Positions 45,000-56,851 of a stretch of 64,000 bases of DNA are shown one piece after another. The notes beneath the pieces are model-generated. The model saw only the letters and a list, made by a program, of their open reading frames with translations, was not told where the DNA came from and ran no database searches. This stretch comes from Malania oleifera (taxonomy: Eukaryota; Streptophyta; Magnoliopsida; Santalales; Ximeniaceae), in NCBI RefSeq assembly GCF_029873635.1, contig NC_080425.1, positions 39,063,390-39,127,389 of the forward strand, read 5' to 3'. The position numbers and the translations under genes are program-made. Within the stretch, counting starts at the first letter, position 1. Every line of letters begins with the position of its first letter.

Positions 45000-45849
45000 A
45001 GCGAGGATCTTAAGCATGCAAGCTTCTTCGTAAATATACATTTCATCCTTTTTTTTCTTTTTTTTTTTGTGGATTGAACCCTATGGTGTCGTGGAGCCAA
45101 AGAAAAGAGCCTAGGTATACATGGTCGAGGCAAAGCTTTATCTCAATAGTTGGAAATCATCTTATCAGAATGAGCATATGCGATGATGTTTATTTCTTAG
45201 TGAATTCGTTATTTAGTTTATTTTTTCTCTTTTTTTTTCTATTAGAAAAAAGAAGTATCTTCGAAAAATTCTCCACATCTATTACATTATTTCGTCCCAT
45301 GTTGTATCAATTAGTTTATCATGCTTGTGTTGTGCCATGTTAGTCCCTTTTCTACAAGTCTAAGGACGATGGCTTTATCAGATCTAGGGATGTCAGCCTA
45401 GATTTTGACTCAAAAAACTCAATTCATGGATATGAAATAATTCGATGAACAATGCAAAATAGATCTAATAATGCCAATATAGGGAATGTTTAAATTGATT
45501 GGATGGGATATAAACAAGCCAAAGAAAAATCCGACCAAAGCCATCAGAAGATGAAAAAGAAAAGCAATCAAGATGAAGGCTTGATTGAAAGAAGGAAAAG
45601 GGATCGATAGCCCAACCCAACAAAGCTTCAAGATTTTCTCTAGAGGAGCACTACTATCAATAAACAAGAAATGTCTTTTAAAACATTATGTTTGACATAT
45701 TGAGCTTGAAATGAATGTTTTGTTTTATCACTCATGTGAGAAGGATTATTCTTAAGTTCACTGCTAATATTTGGATTGAAGATAGGTGGTTATCATTTGG
45801 CCAACCAGTAAATCCCCAAAAGAACCTTAATGAATTGAGATTCTATTTG
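45000..45849. other. Noncoding interior between minisatellite and MITE-like fragment
   Basis: Poly-T tracts near 45050 and 45230 and chance ORFs only. No family recognised. Confidence 0.4.
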
Positions 45850-45960
45850 TTAGCCCCCGTTTGGGAGCACTTTAAAAAAAGAAGTGCTTTTGGCACTTAT
45901 CACTTAAAAAAAGAAATTGTGAAAGTAAGTGTTGTTTGGCTTCAAAAAAAAAAGTAAGCA
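45850..45960. mobile_element. MITE-like terminal fragment
   Basis: gcccccgtttgggagcactt and aagaagtgcttttggcactt resemble the ends of common plant nonautonomous DNA transposons (gcccgtttggg...agtgctttt). Only one end is found. The RTE LINE starts directly to its right. Confidence 0.4.
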
Positions 45961-46120
45961 CTTGACAACAATAGCAACAAAACCAGGCCTCAAGTCCCAT
46001 TAGGTGGGGTCGGCTATATGAATCATTTTCTGCCAATTTCTACGATCATGGACCATTTCTTTTGATAGATTCAGGGCTATTAAATTCTTATTCACTATCT
46101 CATTCCAAGTTATTTTAGGT

Positions 46121-47467
46121 CTACCCCTCCTCTTTCGACTGTCCCCACCCCCCCACCCCCCCCCCCCAAATAGTAACTAACTCACTTTTCCTCACTAGCG
46201 CACTATGTGGCCTATGTTGCAAGTGTCCATACCATTTAAGTTGTCCCTTCCCTATCTTATCTTCTGAAGGAGCTACACCTAACTTATCACGAATATGTCT
46301 ATTCCTTAATTTATCTTTCAGTATTTTACCACTCATCCATCTAAGCATTCTCATCTTGCCAACTTTTACTTTTTGGGTATTCTGTTTCTTCGTCGCCCAA
46401 CATTCTAATTCATATAGCATAGCTAGTCTTATAGCCGTCGTATAGAACTTCCCTTTTAATTTTAAGGGTTTTAAGGGTATTCTACGATCACAAAGCACAC
46501 TTGAAGAACTTATCCATTTTACCCAACCTGCTTTAACTCTATGCATTACGCCATCTTCAATTTCTCTTTCACCTTGCATAATAGATCCAAGGTATCAAAA
46601 TCTTCAAGTCTATTTATTTCTTTATCATCAAGTTTAATTTTGTCTCCAATATTCCTCCAACCATTACTAAAATTACATTTCATAAATTCTATCTTCTTTC
46701 TACTTATCCTAAAGCCTCTAGATTCCTAAGCTCTCTCCATAATTCTAATTCAGTCTCTACTCCGCCCCTATTTTCATAAATCGATACAATATCATCTGCA
46801 AACAACATACACCATGCAACCTCATTTTGAATACTCTCAGTCAGCTGGTCCATCACTAAAGCGAAAAGATAAGGGCTCAAAGCAGATCCTTGATGTACAC
46901 CTATGGTGATTGGAAATTCTCTAGTTTCTCAACCTATAATTCTTATACTAGTCACTACTCCATTGTACATATCCTTAATGACATCAGTATACCTACTACA
47001 TACACCTTTTTTTTTTTCTAAAACCCACCATAGAACTTCCTTATGTACCCTATCATATGCTTTCTCTAGGTCAATAAATACCATATGCAAGTCCCTCTTC
47101 TTTTCCCTAAATTTTTCAATTAATCTTCTTAAAAGAAATATAACTTCTGTGGTAGATCTCCCAGGCATAAAACCAAATTGATTTTCTGAGACCTTCGTTT
47201 CTAGCCTTAATCTTAGTTCAACTACCCTTTCACATACTTTCATCATATGACTCATAAGCTTAATTCCACAATATTTATTATAATTTTGAATATCTCCTTT
47301 ATTTTGTATATAGGTATTAAAGTGTTTTCCCTCCATTCATCTGGCATTTTCTTAGTTTTTAAAATTGTATTAAATAAATTAGTCAACCATATAATTTCGT
47401 TATCACCTAAGCTTTTCCAAACTTCAATTGGGATGCTATCTGGTACTATAGCTTTCCTATTTTTCAT
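46121..47467 (-). pseudogene. RTE LINE reverse transcriptase and C-terminal region
   Basis: In order on the minus strand: IPIEVWKSLGDNEIIWLTNL (about 47430), NQFGFMPGRST (about 47185), FIDLEKAYDRV (RT motif A, about 47085), FADD (motif C, codons at 46791-46802, intact), then KLKGKFYTTAIRLAMLYELE, KMRMLRWMSGKILKDK and WYGHLQHRP. This is the diagnostic RTE C-terminal order. The enzyme copies its RNA at a nicked target. Frameshifts near 47250 and 46920 separate the blocks although both catalytic motifs survive. Confidence 0.88.
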
Positions 47468-47649
47468 TTTTTTAGTGCAAGCTTAACTTCGTTAGCTCAA
47501 ATTTTGCAAATAAATCTCATATTTTTAGTCTTTTCCTCATTTGTCAAATCTAAGTTTAAGCCTTTTATTTGGTTTTCATTAAACAAATTACTAAAGTAAC
47601 TTCGTCATTTTTTTTATGTCTTCGTCCTTAACCAAGACAATATCATCCT

Positions 47650-48455
47650 CACTTTTTATACATTTTACATTTCCTCAGTCCTTACTCTTCCTTTCTCTAA
47701 CTTTAGCAAATTTAAATACATCTCTTTCCCTTTCTTTTGTATCTAATTTATCATACAAACTAATAAATGATCTGTATTTAACTTCACTAACGGCCTTTTT
47801 TGCATCTTTTCTCGTCTCTTTATACTTTTCAAAGTTATCAAAGTTTCTACATTTTTGCCACATATTATACCAAATTCTTTTTGTCTTTATGGATTTTTGG
47901 ACATCTTTATCCCACCACCAACTTTCTTTGCTATTCGAGCATTTTCCCCTTGATTCACCTAGCTATCTTTTTAATAAAGCTAGCTAATCTACTCCAAAGA
48001 GTCTTTATATCTATCTCATCCTCTATAGTCCGATCCCCATCTTTGATCATTTTATCTTTAAATTTTATTATATTTTCTCCCTTTAGGTTCCACCTCCTAG
48101 TTCTCTTACCCTGGTTTATTTTATCATTTTTCTTCTATTTTTTAATACATATATCTAACACTAAGACTATGTTGTGTGGTTAGGCTTTCACCTGGAATAA
48201 CTTTACATTCCTTGCATGATAAATGATGACTTCTATTTTGTTCACTTTTAAAGGTCATTAAGTGTTCTTTTCTTTTCTTAAAGCAAGTATTCATTATACT
48301 AAAATCATATGACATAGCGAAGTCTAAGATCATCTCCGCAACTCATTTTTGATTCCATATCCATATCCTCTATATATCCTCTCACAACTCTTTTATTATC
48401 TCTTCCAACATGTCCATTCAGATCTCCTCCTATAAATCTCCTCCTATAAAGTTAA
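47650..48455 (-). pseudogene. RTE LINE endonuclease end and connector
   Basis: GGDLNGHVGRDNK near 48440 is a conserved APE-type endonuclease segment; FSIMNTCFKKRKEHLMTF follows near 48300. The connector DAKKAVSEVKYRSFISLYDK is at about 47800. Several frameshifts. The N-terminal two thirds of the endonuclease are absent. Confidence 0.75.
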
Positions 48456-48927
48456 TCATAAGTCTTCCTAGATGCGAGAGAAGGAAGCCAAAACCTATAG
48501 AAAGTCAACCAAACTATGATATCCAAGGAAGGTTTGCTGAAACGGTGCAAACCTGAACAAAGGCAATAACAAAGAAGGGTAACTTTAGGGTTTTAGGAAT
48601 TTTGGTGCAACTAATGGTGTAGGTTATCAAAACAAAAGGATTAGGGTTCCAGAGAAGGGGAACATCAGAGTCCCAACAAGCTCGTATTCCCAGAGGGTAG
48701 GTTCGCAAACTTGCAAAAAGGGATCATCTATGGTTGCAAACTAGCACAAGGGAGGTGGCAAGGGGAATTAAAGTCGCAAGAGGCCCAATCGCGAGGCTAG
48801 TCGCCGATGTGAAAAGCATCTAACAAAAGAAAAGGGTTCTAGCATAATCACAAGCTTGCAAGAGGGAGACAGTGAAGGGTTCTAGCATGGTCACGTCAAT
48901 TGAGAACCTTCGCTCTGCTGCTGCTTT
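48456..48927. other. Noncoding interior right of the RTE LINE
   Basis: No domain. Short repeated phrases occur (gggttctagcat near 48835 and 48876; cacaagcttgcaag / caaacttgcaa). Confidence 0.4.
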
Positions 48928-49240
48928 TGTTGACAAACAATTTTGTCCGAGGTCAATTTGACTAAAATAGGGAAAGCCCTCAATTAATTGGGCAAATAAT
49001 CTCAATAGATTATTAGAAAACAACTAATTGATCGCTCTCCATCTCTCTTTTGACACTTTCTAGAACATTTCAAGTTTTGACTACGCTACGGCTTCAATTT
49101 TGTATTTTTATGATTTAAATCGCCCTTTTATTGCAATAGAGGGTATCACTAGCCTAGTGAGGGGTTCATATTAATAATGCGGGGAGACTTGTGCAACAAA
49201 ACCCTTTTAGAACAGGGAAAGGAAACTCCTTGAACTTTAA
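48928..49240 (+). repeat. LTR-like direct repeat, right copy
   Basis: Counterpart of 40296-40595, starting with TGTTGACA, a start common among large plant Tat/Ogre-like LTRs. It continues with unrelated-looking sequence to about 49640, probably the rest of this LTR. Confidence 0.7.
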
Positions 49241-49644
49241 GGGCATTTTAGGAAAGAAGCCATCAAGGTAAAGCCCTAGCTTCCAAAAGTTTATGGAAAG
49301 AAAGCTAGGGCTCTCAAGGGGAAGGCACGTTGAGAAGGAAAAGGAGGGATACATTAATCAAAGGAAAGACCCTGTGGAGAAAGAGAGAGTGGCTAATGTT
49401 GTGGCAAATTCTAGTGAAAGCAGCGTAAATTGTCATGAGTACGAAGGCCAGATAGCAGCATTATAAGTTGTAGTGAATAAGAGGGTCAAAGAGCAGCATG
49501 AAGCTGCCAATTATGTCCTCCATCCAAGCTGCTCCTTTGTTATTTGGTTTAAATTGTGTGTGATAGAGGAGGATGGAGGACTGGTTGCTATTTATTGAGG
49601 CAGTTTGGAGATTTATTCCAGGAGGCAGTGGCCCTCTGGCATGT

Positions 49645-49925
49645 TGCTACACATACAGTTATCCACCACCACCCCAACGACAATTCCATGGAGGATATGA
49701 ATTGAACCAATAATCAATTCACCCATCTAAGATTCCTTAGTATTCTTCTTCATCCGAACAATATCAAGATCAACCAAGAGATGCTTATAATATTGGTTCC
49801 TCATATTACTCACTTGAAGGAGTTGGAAATGGATAGGGTAGTAACTCTCAAACTAGGGATGATAGATATGCAAGTTATGAGGATCCTCCACGCCATTCTC
49901 TATGGTGGTGACTTGGGAGTTGGAA
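49645..49925 (+). pseudogene. hAT transposase pseudogene 1, C-terminal tail after the insertion
   Basis: The frame TYSYPPPPQRQFHGGYELNQ, then YSSSSEQYQDQPRDAYNIGS and RDDRYASYEDPPRHSLWW, ends at tga 49911-49913. It continues the Pro/Tyr-rich tail left at 40295. Internal TAA/TAG codons sit where Gln is likely. The sequence after it (to about 50200, with atgagcaataaacttgttat) probably is 3' untranslated hAT sequence. Confidence 0.7.
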
Positions 49926-50594
49926 CTTGAAAGTTGGACTTTGAGAATTGAGAGAGTTTGAGACTTGACAGTTGGGGCTAGAGTGACTAATGAGACATGC
50001 TTTATTTTTTTATGTGATTAACCATGTTTTATGTGCTACTTGGTTGTTTGTACTCTGTAATATGAAATATGAAGCTTGACTGGTTGAACCATGGTCTGAA
50101 GTATGGAGCCATGAATTATGAGCAATAAACTTGTTATGATGTTTGTTTTTTATTATATTTATGATTTCTTACCTTTATAATCAAATATAATTGTAAAAAC
50201 TAGCCAATATAGGGCTTTTCTCACCAACAGCGACTTGAAAACCAAGTTGATATTCAGTAGTTGCATTATATGTTGCATATAAGTTAATTAAATTTTACTA
50301 AAATTCATTTATAACATTAGTTTTTAAGGTTCTGGGATCAAAACATGTGAATATGTGTGTTTTCTACAAGCTTGCTAATGCAAAAAATGAATTCATAGAC
50401 ATGGCAACCTTTACACGTCACAAAAGAAGTGATGGCCATTATCATCACAAGGTGACCATTGCCGTTATGCTGACTGTTCCTATTATTTTAAACCATATCC
50501 CTTTCTCTTTGTATAAACCATAATACTGCAAGAGGCAAGCTATTCTACAAATCCGTATAATTCCTTCAATCACACCTCTCCTAGCCTTCAGTTC

Positions 50595-51045
50595 TTGCTC
50601 AACCTTCTCTGCTGCCGCCCACTTGATACCCAGAGAAGCAAAATGCAGGCTCTACAACACCTTCACCCATCAGTGCGGAAGATGATAACTGTCTCTTCCA
50701 ATTCATTACGCACATATAATCTCCAACTGTACAATAGACCCATCAATGTTGAGAACCAGCACATCCAGACCAGCTTTCTAGGAAGACGCATACCTACTCC
50801 CCAACAAAGTAAATCACACTGCCCCACGAAAATATGCTTTGTATGCTCTCCCATCTCTTTAAATGAAACTGGAATGGGAAAAATGGACATCCAATAAACT
50901 GGTAGGTTGGACAGAGTGCTTTTAATCAAATCAGCTTACCCCCTTCCGATAGCAACTAACTTTTTCCATCCTGCAAACCTCCTTTCAAATTTCTTAATCA
51001 CTGGATCCCAGAGTAGCAGAAACAGCCCCCCAACGTAGAGGAAAG
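50595..51045 (-). mobile_element. L1-type LINE ORF2 fragment
   Basis: On the minus strand the frames read FLLLWDPVIKKFERRFAGWK, KLVAIGRG, then ADLIKSTLSNLPVYWMSIFP and IPVSFKEMGE. This is the thumb/connector region downstream of L1 reverse transcriptase. About 450 bp, with one stop within. The boundaries are approximate. Confidence 0.75.
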
Positions 51046-51171
51046 GCAGTTACACACACATGAATAATATTTGTTGGGATTGGATTTCATGAGTGACAAA
51101 AACTTATATAGTTGGTGTGTGTAAACTTAAAATAGTTTAATGAAGCTTTAATAGTACACTGGTCAAATAGC

Positions 51172-51390
51172 GTGATAGATGCATATACAGATGCAGTTAC
51201 AGGTGCATATATAGATTCATTTACAGATGCAGTAACAGATGCATATATGGATTCATTTACAGATGCGGTCACAGATGCAATAACAAATGCATATATAGAT
51301 TCATTTACAGGTGCAGTTACAGATGCAATAACAAATGTATATATGATTCATTTACAGATGCAGGACAAAAGCAATAGCAGATGCAGTTAT
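51172..51390. repeat. 12-bp based minisatellite (acagatgcagtt-type)
   Basis: The unit acagatgcagtt / gatgcatatatagattcatt recurs over about 220 bp, with a longer period of roughly 48-60 bp. Because the unit is a multiple of three it is open on both strands (for example DAVTDAYMDSFTDAVTDA), which produces spurious ORFs. Confidence 0.88.
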
Positions 51391-52603
51391 AGAAGCACTC
51401 ATTGATGATAAGCGACTTGGGTATGTCATATACATAGTTGTTAGAATAGTACGATTCTCTATTCGAACCGTATAATTCAAATCGAATAGAAAGGAAATTG
51501 AGTCGAAACGTTAGGGGAATCGAATGTGAAGGAGAATCGAATGACTTGGGCTGAGAATCAATGAATCAAATCAAATCACACAATTCGATCGATTCGCTGC
51601 TACCGGCACACGTCCACCTCCAACTGCTTTAAAGCCCAGCAAAAACCCATTTTTACACCTTTTTTTGCACAATTAAGTTTGTAGTGCCCTTAACGTAGCT
51701 TCTGTCCCAAAGGAGAGAAGAAATGAGACCTTTGGCCTTCCCTCCAACCATTCCTCTGTGCTCTGTCTCTGCCATTGACAATTGAACTTTGAAGGACTGC
51801 CAGAGTGCCAGTTGTCTCCCTCTATTCTTCTGTTCTTCCATAGAAGAAATACCAGAGACCATCTCTTCTCGGCTTCCTATTTCTCTGCTCTTTCTGCCAT
51901 TGAAGAAACAGACGTGAGTCTCATGACAGGGGAGAAGACTCAGCGCTGACTGCAGAGAACCAAAACTGTGTAGGTACGTAACTTGGTTGCCTTCCTTGCA
52001 TTTTTTATTCATTTTTTAAATTTTAATCAGTTTTGATTATGCTTTTAATTTACTTTTTTTTCTTATTTTAGTTGTTACTTGTTAGAGTTTTAAAGTAAGC
52101 CCATGCATTAAAAATGATATTTTTTCTTATAAAACAGTAAAAACACAATAAAGTTCAAATCTTTATTGCTTTTGATGATACATTCTCTTAAAATAGTCTT
52201 AAAAACCACAAATTTCAGTTTTTTTATTAATATTTTCTTGATTCAGTCGCCTATTTTTTTAAAATAATGCATACACATGATTTTTTATTGTTAAATCATA
52301 AATGTTAAATATATTGCATCAACTATTCAACAATTAATACAATATTATAATGGCTTGCCTATTGAACTTTGTGACATTTTTATAATATTCATTTATTCAT
52401 TATAGTATTATACTATTATTATTATAGAATAGAGTTATAATAAATTAGTAAATAGTAATATAGTTGTAGTATTATGTATTTATATTATACTTCTTTAGTT
52501 GTTTCTTACTCTTTTTGAATATGTTATTCATTGTTTATTTGTAGATTGAAAGTTGAAATTTGAATTGGAAAGTTTGTGCTTATTTGAGTGTTAGTGTGGG
52601 AAG

Positions 52604-55600
52604 ATGGTTTCCAGTTCAAGTGCTGAGCCTAGGAAAAAGAGTTCCAATACAAAGAGAAAAGATCCTACATGGGATACCACTGCTAATTTAAGCTGCTTTT
52701 TGGGAAGTCAGTGGAGGTCCATTTCTTATATCTATCCTTCTTCCACCCCTCACACTAAACGTGAGGTGGGGAGGGATTCTCATATTCATTTTTGGAAAAA
52801 CCGGCTGGGAAATGCACGCCCCATTTTCTACTTCTTTCCCCCGTCTCTTTTATCGAAGTTATGAGCAAAACAAAGCTGTTACTTTTTCTGTTGGTGACTT
52901 GAACAGTCCTTTGGTTTCCTAGAATTTTCATTTTAGGGGACCTCTCAACAATAGGGAGATGATGGAATTGCCATCTTTGTTATCTTTATTGAGTGGAAGT
53001 AACCTTTCTTCGGGGAGGAACGTCCGCTGTTGGTCTTTAGACCAATCAGGAGTACTTTCTTGCAAATATTTTTTTGAATTTTTTATTTGTCCCAACTCTT
53101 CTTTCCTGCTATACTCACCTATTTGGAAGGCTAAGGTTCCCCCTAAAATAAAGGAGTTCACTTGGTTGGTCAGTTGTGCTTAACAACATAAATACTAATA
53201 ACTTGTCGCAAATTAGGAGACCTATGAAGGCTCTCTCTCCCAATGTATGTGTGCTCCATTACAAGAACTCTGAGACTGCTTCTCACCTTCTTTTGCAATG
53301 TGAATTTGCTTGGAGTATATGGAATATGCTTTTTGGTGTTATGGGAGAAAGCTAGATTTGTCCTCCCTTGGTGGAAGACTTTTTAGAAATACCCTTCACA
53401 AGCTTTGGTAGAAGAAAGGATGGGGAAACTTTATGGAAGTGTGGCTTGTTCTCAATATTATGGGGTTTGTGGATGGAACATAATACTTGAATATTTTCTA
53501 GGAAAAATTAAGTACTTTGCGTCTCTGTGGTGTGTCTGTTATGGATATTTTAAAGAGGCAACCTTTTAGGAGTTTCAAACAGATTGGAGGAACACATTAA
53601 CTTGATAATCTCTCTTTTTCTTGGGTTTTTTTTTATGTTATTGTTTACTCCTGGAGTGTCTCAATTTGTCTCGGGAGATATCTCATTCTTCCTCTTATAA
53701 ATTCTTTTCCTATTAATGATATCTTATTTTGTCATCAAAAAAGAAAAAAAAAAATGATAAAAGGATGCACTTGAAGTGCAATTATTGTGGGCTTGAAATA
53801 TGTGGCGGCACAATTAGAATGAAGCATCATCTTGTGGGGGATCATGATAATGTTGCTCCTTGTAAGAAGTGTCCGTTAAGAGGTGAGGGAAAATTTTGTG
53901 AATCTTTTGGAAGGAGTAAAACAAAAGAATGTTCACAAAGAAAAAGAAATTTTTCAAGAAGAGTTTGGAGAACAAGAACAAGAAGTTCAAATTATTGTTG
54001 GACAAAGAAGAGGCACCATGGATGCTTTTGTAACTAAGAGCAAAGGGGTTAAGGGAAAAGGGTTTAAGCAACAAACCTTAAGTGCGTGAAAAATAGAGAG
54101 GCGGTGGTTCAAAGCATTTTCTGGTTCTTATATGGGCATGTTTTACCATTTAACTTGGTGAAGAGTCCATTATTTGCATCAATAATGAAGATGGATAGGG
54201 GATATGGAAAGGCCGAAAGGGGTTGAAGCTTCCAAGTTATCACAAGGGTAGAGTGACATTTTTGAAGAAAAAAGTTGATAGTGTCAAACAAATTATAGAA
54301 AAAAAATATAAGAAAGAAATGGTAAAGACAGGATGTACTTTCATGTCGGATGGATGGACTGACACGACACAAAGGCATCTCACAAATTTTTTGGTTAATA
54401 GTCCTTATGGCGTGGTTTTTCTCAAATTTATAGACACTTCATGTGTTGTGAAGGATGCGTATAAATTGTATAAATTGCTTTGACTCATTAGTGGAAAAGA
54501 GTGGAAGGGGAAATGTGGTTCAAGTGGTGACAGATAGTGCATCGGCTTATGTAAGTGCTGGTAAGTTGCTAATGGAGAAGAGGAAACATATATTTTGGTC
54601 TCCATGTGCAGCCCATTGCATAGACTTAAATGATATTGGAAATTTGCCTGTCTTTCATTATACAATTCAAAAGGCTAAGGAGGTGTGTGTCATCATTTAC
54701 CAACACATATGGGTCCCCAACATGTTTAGGGAGTTTTCTAGGGATAAAAAAATAAAAAAATAAAAAATAAAATTTTGAACAGAGCCAGGGTTACAAAATT
54801 TGCTACATATTTTCTCACACTAAAGAGTTTTGATGAAAATAAGCTTGCTCTTTGAGCCATGTTTGCATCAGAGGAGTGGGCCAAGTGTCACCATGCTTCG
54901 AGTTTGGAAGCTAAGGAAGCGGAGGTCATGTTATTGTGTGATGATAAGTTTTTTGGAAAGCAATAAAGTATTGCATGAAGTGTGTGAGCCCACTAGTGAA
55001 AGTTATGAGGCTTACTAATGATGATGCGAAACCAGCAATGAGGTATATATATGAAGCCATGGATAGAGCAAAGGATCAAATTGACCAAAACTTTAATCAT
55101 CAAAAGATCAAGTATGATCGTATTTGGAGCATCGTTGATACGAGATGGGATTTGCAACTCCATAAGTCGCTTAATGCAGTGGGATATTTCCTTAATCCTA
55201 GGTAAGTCGCATGGTCCAAAAACTAAAAAAATTTGATAACATGTTATGTGAGCAGTGAGTCTATTACCTATGCATTTATCTTTCTCACTTTTTTTGTTAT
55301 AGGTTCCAATATACTAATGGCTTTAATGCAAACATGGAAATCAAAATTGGTCTATATAACACTATTAAAAAAAATGAATCCAAATGTTGAATAAAGGGTC
55401 AAGATCGATCAATAATTGGAAAAGATCAAGAAATCCGAAGGGATGTTTGGCTTAAGCACGGCTACTCTAACAAAAGACAAGAAACAACCGAGTATTATAT
55501 CAATCTGATAGTTGCCTACTTGCCTTTATGATAACTTTTTCATTTTTTTAGTTTTTCCTTTTTGGTTCATAACCAAAAATATGATATGATGTTTATTCAT

Positions 55601-56352
55601 TTGTTTTGATCATTTGTACAGCTAGCTTTATGGTGGGAGAGTTATGGAGAGAAGCACAAGGAGCTTCAAAGACTAGCAATATGAATCCTTAGCCTCACAC
55701 GTAGTGCCACAGGATGTGAGAGAAATTGGAGCACATTTGAGCATGTCCACTCCAAAAAAGAAAAAAAAGGAACAGCTTGGAACAACAAGGACTAAATGCT
55801 CGTTTTTGTCAAGTACAACATTCAACTAGAGCTAAGGCAAGCGAGGAGGCAGCAAAGTGGCGAGACATATTATCTAATTTGTTTATCGGACATGGAATCA
55901 AATGATGAAATGATACCGAAAAGGAAGGCCCTTGTTGACCGAAAGACATTTCAAGGATGAATGTGAATAAGTGCTTTGAGGCTAAAGGAAAAGTTGGGCA
56001 TAGCAAGGAAAGGAAAGGAGGTATGAGTTGTATGACTTTATATTTGCCACTTTATAAGTCATTAGTTTATGAATGTCGGATGGAGCTTTAAAAAATAATT
56101 TGTCATATTTTGATAATTTTATAATGCCATACGATAATGTAGGACCAACGAACCTGAGATTTGATCATAGAAGAAAAGGCAAAAATGTTGAAGAAGATGA
56201 CATTGAGCTAATTGATGCTGAGGAAGGAGATGAAGAAGAAGGGGCACAAGAAGAGACGATTGTGGTATACGATGAAGATGATGATGGTGATGGTGATGAT
56301 GACGATGACCTTCCATTAGGGGAATGGAATGATGAATGTAGATGCACCACAT
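52604..56352 (+). pseudogene. hAT transposase pseudogene 2
   Basis: The N-terminus MVSSSSAEPRKKSSNTKRKD at 52604 is cut off after about 25 codons by a LINE and resumes at about 53757 with the BED zinc finger (KCNYCGLEICGGTIRMKHHL). DUF659 follows at 54223-54480 (FMSDGWTDTTQRHLTNFLVN). Next is VVTDSASAYVSAGKLL with a conserved Asp, then FWSPCAAHCIDL near 54597. A further block, AMRYIYEAMDRAKDQIDQNF, lies near 55038. The dimerisation domain is at about 55625-55790 (WWESYGEKHKELQRLAI, ATGCERNWSTFEHVHSKK). An acidic tail (EEGDEEEGAQEE, then an Asp run) ends near 56352. Frames change several times and stops are present, so it is inactive, but the domain order is complete. Confidence 0.88.
52680..53755 (+). 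mobile_element. L1-type LINE 3' fragment inserted in hAT pseudogene 2
   Basis: It carries the end of L1 ORF2: FWKNRLGNARPIFYFF, SWNFHFRGPLNN, then the zinc-binding RT-associated domain (SLDQSGVLSCKYFF, IWKAKVPPKIKEFTWLV, ETASHLLLQCEFAWSIWNML). The 3' UTR follows (tctcattcttcctcttataa, ctattaatgatatcttattt) and an A-rich end at 53737-53755. It is inserted between the first ~25 codons and the BED finger of the transposase. Confidence 0.85.
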
Positions 56353-56851
56353 TGCACATTAGTAGTCTATATTCTATAAATAGTTTAAAGTTTAGCTTGT
56401 TTTGTTTTATGATTATGAGACGTGGGCTTCCAAATATCCTTTTTGTTTTTGAAGATGACATCTCATAACACGTGTTAGACTTATAGTTTTGTAGCAAACT
56501 ACCATAATTTGATACTTGATAGAGATGGGATAGACCATGGTATATCTTTTGATATATGACTAATATTTCCTTTATAAAAATATATGTAGAGTAAAATAGA
56601 TCATGGTAGGAGTCAAACCTCCAAAACTTGCTTCAACGACAAGCGTCGTTCCAGTTAACAACATGATGGATCCATACTTGTTGAAAGTTTAATGTGTTTT
56701 GCTATTTTATTTTGTTGTACATAAGTGCATATCATTTGGAATCAATTTTTCAAATTTTGTACCAAATCTAATGAATCGATTCGATTCTCGATTCATGATT
56801 CACTAAATTGGAATTTCGATTCACAATTTGAATCTCGATTTGACAACTATG

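Larger units (their letters stand above)
45962..48455 (-). mobile_element. RTE-type LINE, 5'-truncated
   Basis: On the minus strand it runs from the end of an endonuclease domain, through a connector and a reverse transcriptase, to the typical RTE 3' end with short repeats (caggcctggttttgttgcta, then ttgttgtcaa). About 2.5 kb. The frame is broken in several places. The 5' end, including most of the endonuclease, is missing. Confidence 0.88.
40296..49640 (+). mobile_element. LTR-type insertion in the hAT 1 tail (probable Tat/Ogre-like, composite)
   Basis: The Pro/Tyr-rich hAT tail is interrupted at about 40295 and resumes at about 49645. Both edges of the inserted DNA carry directly repeated homologous starts: gttgacacccaattttaccc at 40297 and tgttgacaaacaattttgtc at 48928, alike for about 300 bp. 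No gag or pol is seen. The interior holds a leader-like repeat, a minisatellite and an RTE LINE. I infer a non-coding or gutted LTR element that collected later insertions. Exact right boundary and target duplication were not found. Confidence 0.55.
51433..56851 (+). mobile_element. hAT transposon 2 with terminal inverted repeats
   Basis: The left end catagttgttagaat and the right end, read in reverse, catagttgtcaaatc form a terminal inverted repeat of the CATAGTTGT type. Near both ends lie short cgattcgatt/aatcgaat-rich regions (51450-51595 and 56770-56840). The transposase remnant 52604-56352 lies between in the same orientation. An 8-bp target duplication was looked for and not clearly found. 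An L1 LINE sits inside. Confidence 0.65.

Noticed and set aside
47616-48183. Plus-strand ORFs of more than 120 codons
   Set aside because: Shadows opposite the RTE LINE connector and endonuclease remnants.
56119-56497. Minus-strand His- or Ser-rich ORFs
   Set aside because: Antisense of the acidic tail of hAT transposase 2.
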